Below, piece after piece: positions 1 to 5,158 of a stretch of 10,449 nucleotides of DNA. Numbering within the stretch: the first letter of the stretch is position 1; every line of letters starts with the position of its first letter. A model generated the notes under the pieces. The model was not told the origin of the DNA, made no database searches, and was given only the letters and a program-made list of their open reading frames with translations. The position numbers and the translations under genes were made by a program. The stretch lies in the NCBI GenBank assembly GCA_025964295.1, contig JAOPZD010000322.1, forward strand, positions 1-10,449, given 5' to 3'. The DNA comes from Conexibacter sp. Lineage in GTDB: Bacteria; Actinomycetota; Thermoleophilia; Solirubrobacterales; Solirubrobacteraceae.

Positions 1-290
1 GCCGCGCCTCGCTGGCCAACCTGCGCGCGCGGCCGGCGGTGGCGCTGTGCGTGCTGGCGCGGGGCGTCGCCTTCACCGCGGAGGGCACCGCGGCGGTGAT
101 CGGCGAGGACGTCGCCGGCGTCGCGGCGGTCCACATCGCCGTGCAGCGCCTGCACGACCACGCGACGCCCGCCTTCGCGGTCGACGCCGGCGTCGCCTGG
201 CGCTGGACCGACCACGACGCCGCCGCGCGCGACGCGGCGACCCGGGCCGCGCTGCTACGGGCGGCGGACGAGCACCTCCGGGCCGAGTGA
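1..290 (+). CDS. Probable pyridoxamine 5'-phosphate oxidase-like flavin/F420 split-barrel protein (C-terminal part)
   Basis: The reading frame is open from base 3 to a TGA at 288-290, giving about 95 residues; the start lies before the window. The visible part begins RASLANLRARPAVALCV and continues with short beta-strand-like segments (GVAFTAEGTAAVIGE) and a charged tail ending in DEHLRAE. The ANLRARP-VAL pattern followed by a G-rich strand carrying 'EGTA' resembles the second half of the FMN/F420-binding split-barrel fold in actinobacterial PPOX-class proteins, where the Asn-Leu-Arg region lies near the flavin. Such proteins usually bind FMN or F420 and reduce small substrates, but the substrate cannot be told from this fragment. 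Its last 36 bases overlap the 3' end of the convergent oxidase gene. The family call is by resemblance only; the missing N-terminal half holds most of the cofactor-binding residues. Confidence 0.5.
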   Translation, partial: RASLANLRARPAVALCVLARGVAFTAEGTAAVIGEDVAGVAAVHIAVQRLHDHATPAFAVDAGVAWRWTDHDAAARDAATRAALLRAADEHLRAE

Positions 291-1451
291 CCGCGGCGAG
301 GCGTGGCCGCTGAGCGCGAGCGTCAGGTCGAGCTCGCCCAGCAAGGAGCGCAGCACCGCCCGGACGCCGTCGGCGCCGCCGAGCGCCAGGCCCCACAGGT
401 AGGGGCGGCCGAGCAGCGCGGCGTCGGCGCCCAGCGCCAGCGCCTTGACCACGTCGGCGCCGCCGCGGATCCCGCTGTCGAAGAGGATCGTGAGGTCGTC
501 GCCGACCGCGTCGACGACGCCGGGCAGCGCGTCGACCGCGGCGATCGCGCCGTCGACCTGGCGGCCGCCGTGGTTGGAGACGATGATCCCGTCGACCCCG
601 CGCTCGCGCGCCTGGCGGGCGTCGTCGGGATGGTTGATGCCCTTGAGCACCAGCGGCAGCTCGGTCAGCGCGCGCAGCCGGTCGATGCCCGCCCACGTCG
701 CGGCCGGGTTGCTGAACTGCAGGACGAACTGGCCGACCGCCGCCTGCGGGTCCTCCTCCGGCGTCTTGTCCAGCATGGAGCGGAAGACCGGGTCGGCGAG
801 GTAGTTGGCGATCCCGATCGACTTCAGGAACGGCAGGTAGGCGCCCTGGAGGTCGCGCGGGCGCCAGGCCAGCAGCGGCGTGTCGAGCGTGACGACCAGC
901 GCGCCGTAGCCCGCGGCCTCGGCGCGGCGCACGAAGCTCTCGGCCAGCTCGTCGCTCTTGGGCCAGTAGAGCTGGAACCAGCGCGGGGCCGCCGCGCCGC
1001 CGCCCGCCTGGGCGATCTCCTCCAGCGTGAACGACGACGCGGTGCTGGCCACCATCGGGACGCCGAGCGCGCCCGCGGCGCGCGCGACCGCCAGCTCGCC
1101 CTCGGGGTGGATGATCGACTGCACGCCGACCGGCGCCAGCAGCACCGGCGCGGGCATCGCGGTGCCCAGCACGGTCGTCCGCAGGTCGCGGACGCTGACG
1201 TCGCGCAGCATCCGCGGGACGATCCGCCAGCGCCGCAGCGCCTCGACGTTCTCGCGCTGGGTGTCCTCGCCGCCGGAGCCGCCGAAGACGTAGCCGCGGG
1301 CGCCCTCGTCGAGGCGCTCGGCGGCGGCCTGCTCCAGCGCGTCCCAGGCGACCGGGAGCTCCGGCAGCTGGCCGGCCAGGCCCTGCAGGTAGATCTCGTA
1401 CTGGTAGTTGCCGAACGGCGTCGGCGGGGCCTCGGGCGGCTGGTCGGTCAT
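255..1451 (-). CDS. FMN-dependent alpha-hydroxy-acid oxidase, lactate 2-monooxygenase-like
   Basis: The 398-residue length is close to that of mycobacterial lactate 2-monooxygenase (about 394). These are cytosolic TIM-barrel flavoenzymes that oxidise L-lactate or related 2-hydroxy acids. The N-terminus has GNYQYEIYLQGL (14-25), typical of the lactate-monooxygenase branch. Family residues are visible: FQLY (159-162), TLDTP (188-192) followed by WRPRDL, Lys270 in LVLKGI near the flavin, the catalytic SNHGGRQVDG block with His294 and Arg297, DSGIRGG (325-331) for FMN phosphate, and GRP (348-350). The long segment between about 195 and 250 matches the extended loop that in lactate monooxygenase closes the active site and favours decarboxylation to acetate. 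A related oxidase with another substrate is possible. The ATG at 1451 has GGTAGG 11 bases upstream. The gene is divergent from the thioesterase and its 3' end overlaps the upstream flavoprotein fragment by 36 bases. Confidence 0.88.
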   Translation of the reverse strand: MTDQPPEAPPTPFGNYQYEIYLQGLAGQLPELPVAWDALEQAAAERLDEGARGYVFGGSGGEDTQRENVEALRRWRIVPRMLRDVSVRDLRTTVLGTAMPAPVLLAPVGVQSIIHPEGELAVARAAGALGVPMVASTASSFTLEEIAQAGGGAAAPRWFQLYWPKSDELAESFVRRAEAAGYGALVVTLDTPLLAWRPRDLQGAYLPFLKSIGIANYLADPVFRSMLDKTPEEDPQAAVGQFVLQFSNPAATWAGIDRLRALTELPLVLKGINHPDDARQARERGVDGIIVSNHGGRQVDGAIAAVDALPGVVDAVGDDLTILFDSGIRGGADVVKALALGADAALLGRPYLWGLALGGADGVRAVLRSLLGELDLTLALSGHASPRSLGPEVLVRRP

Positions 1452-1462
1452 CGCCGCCCGAA

Positions 1463-1499
1463 CCTACCGGGTGGATGACGCACCGCTTCCCGGGGTAGG
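1463..1499. promoter_or_regulatory. Mirror-image ribosome-binding sites in a 58-base divergent spacer
   Basis: CCTACC at 1463-1468 and GGTAGG at 1494-1499 form an inverted repeat. Each arm is a Shine-Dalgarno-like GGTAGG for one of the two divergent genes: 11 bases before the minus-strand oxidase ATG (1451) and 10 bases before the plus-strand thioesterase ATG (1510). A second short pair, CCGGG (1467-1471) and CCCGG (1489-1493), extends the dyad with a two-base bulge. Only 25 bases separate the arms, so both promoters must overlap or lie inside the opposite gene's 5' end. I see no convincing -35/-10 pair. Confidence 0.5.
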
Positions 1500-1509
1500 G
1501 CCGGGCGCC

Positions 1510-1926
1510 ATGGACGTCCCCTCCGGCTTCTCCCCCTTCCCCAACCAGGGCCCCTTCCTCGAGCACGTCGGGCCGATCCACGTGCGCGACGCCACCACCG
1601 ACGCGGGCGGCGACGAGCTGGTGCTCGGCCTCCAGACCGAGGAGCGCCACGCCAACCACCGCGGCACCGTCCAGGGCGGCCTGCTCTCGACGTTCGCCGA
1701 CTTCGCGCTGGGCCGGGCCATCGAGGCCGACGCCGACGACGGCAAGGACCGCGCGACGGTCAGCCTCACCGTCGACTTCCTCAAGCCCGCCCAGCCCGGC
1801 GACTGGATCGAGTCGCGCACGCGCGTCGACCGCGTCGGCGCCACGCTGTCGTTCGCCGACTGCTCGCTGTGCGTCGGCGACAAGGAGATCGTCCGCGCAC
1901 GGGCCGTGTGGGTCGTGGCGGGCTGA
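1510..1926 (+). CDS. PaaI-like hotdog-fold thioesterase
   Basis: This is a 138-residue protein, the normal length for a single hotdog domain. Such enzymes hydrolyse acyl-CoA thioesters in the cytosol, usually as dimers or tetramers. The core motif is HANHRGTVQGGLLSTFAD: Asn49, Gly52, Gly56-Gly57 and the likely catalytic acid Asp64. It is followed by the strand VSLTVDFLKPAQPGDWIES (84-102) and the closing strands ATLSFADCSL and ARAVWVV, all typical of the family. The usual His of the 'HGG' triplet is Gln55 here. An in-frame ATG at 1408 would add 34 residues antisense to the oxidase; I chose 1510 because GGTAGG lies 10 bases upstream and MDVPSGFSPFPNQGPFLEHVGP matches the usual family beginning. 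The acyl substrate is unknown. The next gene starts 60 bases downstream, and I see no strong signal in that gap. Confidence 0.85.
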   Translation: MDVPSGFSPFPNQGPFLEHVGPIHVRDATTDAGGDELVLGLQTEERHANHRGTVQGGLLSTFADFALGRAIEADADDGKDRATVSLTVDFLKPAQPGDWIESRTRVDRVGATLSFADCSLCVGDKEIVRARAVWVVAG

Positions 1927-1986
1927 CGCGTCGCCGGCTGGACCTCAGACCGCAACTTCGGCCGTCGCCCTGAGTCTCGAACCGCG

Positions 1987-3453
1987 ATGCGCCTCCGCCT
2001 CGCCGTCGCCGCCGCCGTCCTGCTCACCCTCACCTGCGCCGCCTCCGCGCCGGCCGCCTCGCGGTCGCCGAAGCTCGCCGGCGTGCGCTGCGTCCCGGCC
2101 ACCGCGTCGTCGTGCAAGGCCGGCGTCGCAGTGCGCGTCGGCCGCCAGCTCCAGCTGCGCGGCACGCGCCTGAAGCTCGGCATGCGCGTCACGTTCCGGT
2201 GGACCAGGGGCGCGATCGCCACCAAGCTGCACCGCGGCAACGCGGGCTGGGTCGCGCGCGTCCCCGCCGGCGTGCGCCCCGGCAAGGTGTCGGTGACCGT
2301 CCGCGACGCCGCGGCGCGCCGGTCCAACCTGGTCAAGCTCACCGTGCTGCCCGAGCCCAAGCCGGTCCCGGCGCCCGCGTCGACCGGCGGCGGCACGCTC
2401 CCCGCCGCCTTCCGCGGCGACGGCATGTGGATCTGGCAGCTGGAGAAGTCCGAGGGCGGCGACGTCGACGCGATCGCCGCCCGCGCCGCGGCCGCCGGCG
2501 TCTCGACCGTCTACGTCAAGGCCGGCGACGGCACCACCCCGTGGGACCAGTTCACGCCGCTGCTCGTCGGCGCGCTGCACCAGCGCGGGCTGAAGGCCTG
2601 CGCGTGGCAGTTCGTCTACGGCAACAGCCCGACCGCCGAGGCCGGCGTCGCCGCCGCCGCGATCCACGCGGGCGCCGACTGCTTCGTCATCGACGCCGAA
2701 GGCCAGTACGAGGGCAAGTACGCCGCCGCGCAGACCTACATGTCGGCCCTGCGCGCGGCGGTCGGCGCGTCCTACCCGATCGGCCTGACGTCGTTCCCCT
2801 ACGTCGACTACCACCCGGGCCTGCCGTTCTCGGTCTTCCTCGGGCCGGGCGGCGCGCAGGCCAACCTGCCGCAGGCCTATTGGAAGGACATCGGCGGGAC
2901 CGTCGACGCGATCAGCGCCCACACGCTCGCCCACAACCGGATCTACCAGACGGCGATCGCGCCGCTCGGGCAGACCTACGACAACCCGGCGGCCGCCGAC
3001 CTGCGGCGCTTCCGCCAGCTGTGGGCCGCCTACGGCGCCCAGGGCGTGTCGTGGTGGAGCTGGCAGGCGACCGACGACGCGCACTGGAACGTGCTCGACG
3101 AGGCCGCGCCGGCCGCGTCGGTCGAGCCCGATCCCGGCTGGCCGGCGCTCGGCAAGGGCGCCAAGGGCGACGAGGTCGTCTGGCTCCAGGAGCACCTCAC
3201 CGCGACCTACCCCGACGTCACGGTGACCGGCAAGCTCGACACCGCGACGATCGCCGCCGTCAAGGCGATCCAGACCGCCAACGGCATCGCGGTCACCGGC
3301 ACGACCGACGCCTCGACCTGGCAGGTCGCGCTGAAGCTGCCGTTCACCGCCGTCGACTGGACGGCCACCGCGGCGAAGGCGACGGCGAGGACCGCCAAGG
3401 CCGCGCGCCACCGGCGCCCGGAGATCGCGCGGGGCGACTCGCCGACGGCCTGA
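1987..3453 (+). CDS. Secreted protein with TIM-barrel-like domain and C-terminal peptidoglycan-binding domain
   Basis: The 488-residue protein starts with a Sec signal peptide (residues 1 to about 24: basic start, leucine/valine-rich core, SAPAAS cleavage region). Residues 28-120 look like a small beta-sandwich (IPT/TIG- or Ig-like, with a possible disulfide between Cys35 and Cys43), followed by a Pro-rich linker (121-133). Residues 145-370 read as a glycoside-hydrolase-like TIM barrel: GMWIWQ (146-151), STVYVKAGDG (173-182), ACAWQFVYG (204-212), CFVIDAEGQYEG (232-243) with acidic Asp236 and Glu238 at a strand end, IGLTSFPYVDYHP (265-277) and GVSWWSWQATDD (353-364). Residues 385-450 are a PG_binding_1 repeat (GAKGDEVVWLQEHL ... 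GKLDTATIAAVKAIQ). A basic tail ends the protein. A cell-wall hydrolase or wall-associated glycosidase is plausible, but I cannot name the barrel family or prove catalysis. There is no clear Shine-Dalgarno before the ATG. Confidence 0.75.
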   Translation: MRLRLAVAAAVLLTLTCAASAPAASRSPKLAGVRCVPATASSCKAGVAVRVGRQLQLRGTRLKLGMRVTFRWTRGAIATKLHRGNAGWVARVPAGVRPGKVSVTVRDAAARRSNLVKLTVLPEPKPVPAPASTGGGTLPAAFRGDGMWIWQLEKSEGGDVDAIAARAAAAGVSTVYVKAGDGTTPWDQFTPLLVGALHQRGLKACAWQFVYGNSPTAEAGVAAAAIHAGADCFVIDAEGQYEGKYAAAQTYMSALRAAVGASYPIGLTSFPYVDYHPGLPFSVFLGPGGAQANLPQAYWKDIGGTVDAISAHTLAHNRIYQTAIAPLGQTYDNPAAADLRRFRQLWAAYGAQGVSWWSWQATDDAHWNVLDEAAPAASVEPDPGWPALGKGAKGDEVVWLQEHLTATYPDVTVTGKLDTATIAAVKAIQTANGIAVTGTTDASTWQVALKLPFTAVDWTATAAKATARTAKAARHRRPEIARGDSPTA

Positions 3454-3455
3454 TC

Positions 3456-3462
3456 GGGGAAG
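3456..3462 (+). promoter_or_regulatory. Ribosome-binding site selecting the acyltransferase start
   Basis: GGGGAAG abuts an in-frame ATG at 3463 with no gap, which is too close for initiation, but lies 9 bases before a second in-frame ATG at 3472. The site therefore favours 3472 and shortens the protein by three residues. Confidence 0.5.
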
Positions 3463-3471
3463 ATGGCGGCC

Positions 3472-4119
3472 ATGTCCGCTGTCTCGCCGACCTATCGCTT
3501 CGCCATGGCCGCCTGCACGCCCGCCGTGCGCTGGTGGGGCCGGATGGAGGTCTCCGGCCGGGAGGACCTGCCCGCCGAGGGCCCGATCCTGCTGGCGGCC
3601 AACCACGACAGCTACTGGGATCCGGTCGCCGTCGGGATCGCCGGGCTGCCGCGGCGCCAGATCCGCGCCCTGGCCAAGTCGTCGCTGTGGAAGCCGGGGC
3701 TCGGCAAGATCCTCGACGGCATGGGCCAGATCCCGATCCAGCGCGGCACGGGCGACGTCGGAGCGATGGACCGCGCGATCGAGGAGCTGCGCGCGGGCGC
3801 CTGCATCGGCGTCTTCCCCGAGGGCACGCGCTCGCTGGGCCGCGAGCTGCGCGCCCGCTCCGGGCTGGGCCGCCTCGCCGAGGCCGTCCCCGAGGCCGTG
3901 CTGATCTGCTGCACCGTCCAGGGCACGGTCGACATCCCCAAGTTCCCGCGCTCGCGCCCCCACGTCCGGGTGCGCTTCTTCCGCCCGCGCGACGGCCAGG
4001 CCAAGCCGGGCGAGACCTACGACGAGCTCGGCGCGCGCCTGCTCGCCGAGATCCGCGAGCACGCGCCGATCAGCCACGCCGGGCGCAGGCGCCCGGCGCA
4101 GCCGAAGGTCCACGCCTAG
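3472..4119 (+). CDS. PlsC-type 1-acyl-sn-glycerol-3-phosphate acyltransferase family protein
   Basis: This 215-residue protein (218 if started at 3463) belongs to the lysophosphatidate acyltransferase family, which transfers an acyl group to the sn-2 position of lysophosphatidic acid at the inner membrane face to make phosphatidic acid. The diagnostic blocks are in order: NHDSYWDP with the HX4D catalytic pair His45 and Asp50; GQIPIQRG (block II, Arg91); VFPEGTRS (block III, 114-121, binding the glycerol phosphate); and a final hydrophobic strand with AVPEAVLICC (block IV region). There is no strong transmembrane helix, as in many short actinobacterial members. Related acyltransferases act on other lipids, so the acceptor is not certain. 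The gene begins 18 bases after the secreted barrel protein and may share its transcript. Its TAG stop overlaps the TAG of the convergent desaturase. Confidence 0.88.
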   Translation: MSAVSPTYRFAMAACTPAVRWWGRMEVSGREDLPAEGPILLAANHDSYWDPVAVGIAGLPRRQIRALAKSSLWKPGLGKILDGMGQIPIQRGTGDVGAMDRAIEELRAGACIGVFPEGTRSLGRELRARSGLGRLAEAVPEAVLICCTVQGTVDIPKFPRSRPHVRVRFFRPRDGQAKPGETYDELGARLLAEIREHAPISHAGRRRPAQPKVHA

Positions 4120-5021
4120 GCGGGGACCTTCTCGCGGTGCAGCGCCTTGGCCTCCTGGCGCTCGGGCGCGATGACGACGACGTCGTGGGCGAGGCCGACC
4201 TTGGCCAGGCCGGCGATGATCAGCGCCGAGACGTCGATCTCCCACGGCTTGAGGCCGTGGCGGGCCGAGCGCGGGAAGGCATGGTGGTTGTGATGCCAGG
4301 ACTCGCCGAGCGAGGGCAGCGCCAGCCAGAACACGTTGGTGGACTTGTCCTCGATGTCGAAGCGGCGCGAGCCGAAGTAGTGGCAGACCGAGTTGACCGA
4401 CCACGTCACGTGGTGGACGAGGAAGATCCGGACGAGGCCGCCCCACACGTAGCCGCGCAGCGCGCCCTGCCAGGTGAAGCCGTGCAGGACGTAGCCGGCG
4501 ACGGTCGGGATCAGCAGCGACGCGAGCACGTAGAGCGGGAAGCGCCGGCCGATGGCCTTCATCTTGGGGTCCTCGTAGAGGTCCTTGGCGTACTTCTTCC
4601 AGTCGGCCTGCCCCTGGGTCTCCATCAGCCAGCCGGTGTGCGCGTGCCAGAGGCCCCCGAGGCCGCTGCCGTGGCCGACGTGCGGGCTGTGCGGGTCGCC
4701 CTCCTCGTCGGTGTGCGCGTGGTGCTTGCGGTGGTCGGCGACCCAGTCCAGGACCGAGCCCTGGACGCTGAGCTGCCCGAGCGTCGCGAACGTGCGCTCC
4801 AGCCACGGGTCGACGCGGAAGGACCGGTGGGTCAGCAGCCGGTGGAAGCCGACGGTCACCCCCATCGCGGTCGCGAAGTACATGACGGCGAGGATCGCGA
4901 GGTCGGTGACGTCCACCCACGAGCTCCACAGCAGGACGATGGCGGCGAAGACGCCGGCGAACGGGACGGCGACCCCCGCGAGGTTGGCATAGCGCTCGGC
5001 ACGGCTCATGCTTTGCACCAT
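4116..5021 (-). CDS. Membrane fatty-acid desaturase (acyl-CoA delta-9-type)
   Basis: This 301-residue integral membrane di-iron desaturase would introduce a cis double bond into saturated acyl chains, probably acyl-CoA, to adjust membrane fluidity. All three histidine boxes are present: HRLLTH (60-65), HRKHH (97-101) and HHNHH (243-247). The extra ligand region NSVCH (Asn210, His214) of the delta-9 acyl-CoA class is also there. Hydrophobic segments lie at about 14-32, 38-58, 162-180 and 188-208. The length matches bacterial DesC/stearoyl-CoA-desaturase-like proteins. Start choice is uncertain: ATG 5021 has AGGG about 13 bases upstream, while an in-frame ATG at 5009 has GGTG closer; the two differ by four residues. 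Electron donor and exact position of the double bond cannot be read from sequence. The gene is divergent from the penicillin-binding protein and tail-to-tail with the acyltransferase, a sensible lipid partner. Confidence 0.92.
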   Translation of the reverse strand: MVQSMSRAERYANLAGVAVPFAGVFAAIVLLWSSWVDVTDLAILAVMYFATAMGVTVGFHRLLTHRSFRVDPWLERTFATLGQLSVQGSVLDWVADHRKHHAHTDEEGDPHSPHVGHGSGLGGLWHAHTGWLMETQGQADWKKYAKDLYEDPKMKAIGRRFPLYVLASLLIPTVAGYVLHGFTWQGALRGYVWGGLVRIFLVHHVTWSVNSVCHYFGSRRFDIEDKSTNVFWLALPSLGESWHHNHHAFPRSARHGLKPWEIDVSALIIAGLAKVGLAHDVVVIAPERQEAKALHREKVPA

Positions 5022-5158
5022 TGCGTCAATGACGCCCTGCTTCTTGTGAGATCGGCCGGGTCCGACAACGCCCCGTTTGTGCCCAGGCTACAAACGGTCA
5101 GATCGCACGTCAGCATGCGACCGTCGCGCCACGGGCGTCCGCACGGTAAACAGGACCG
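5022..5158. promoter_or_regulatory. Divergent control region between desaturase and penicillin-binding protein
   Basis: This 137-base spacer must hold promoters for both divergent genes. It is visibly less GC-biased than the flanking coding DNA, with runs such as TTCTTGTGAG, GTTTGTG, CTACAAACGG and GGTAAACAGG. It contains the perfect inverted repeat described separately, plus a weaker dyad TCGCA (5103-5107) and TGCGA (5116-5120). I could not assign a confident -35/-10 pair on either strand. Confidence 0.55.
5073..5097. promoter_or_regulatory. Perfect 8-bp inverted repeat, operator candidate
   Basis: CCGTTTGT at 5073-5080 is the exact reverse complement of ACAAACGG at 5090-5097, separated by nine bases. 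The half-site centres are 17 bp apart, and the TTTGT/ACAAA core is AT-rich in a very GC-rich setting. The repeat lies about 52-76 bases upstream of the desaturase start and 62-86 bases upstream of the PBP start. It fits a dimeric repressor site (TetR-like regulators often control desaturases), but no regulator gene lies in the window. A weak hairpin is the alternative. Confidence 0.5.

Noticed and set aside
1463..1500. Regulator operator in the oxidase-thioesterase spacer
   Set aside because: The arms are explained more simply as the two genes' ribosome-binding sites on opposite strands.
1408..1509. N-terminal extension of the thioesterase from ATG 1408
   Set aside because: It overlaps the oxidase's 5' end, is not hotdog-like, and the ATG at 1510 has a properly spaced GGTAGG and a family-typical beginning.
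1927..1986. Terminator or promoter between thioesterase and barrel protein (CTCAG...CTGAG)
   Set aside because: Only a 5-bp dyad with a long loop and no T-run; no recognisable promoter.
1945..4929. 994-residue open frame on the minus strand
   Set aside because: It is antisense to the barrel protein and the acyltransferase and then out of frame with the desaturase; the translation is low-complexity Arg/Gly/Ala/Asp, the usual shadow in very GC-rich DNA.
5103..5120. TCGCA-N8-TGCGA dyad as a second operator
   Set aside because: The 5-bp arms in GC-rich DNA are expected by chance; mentioned only as part of the spacer.
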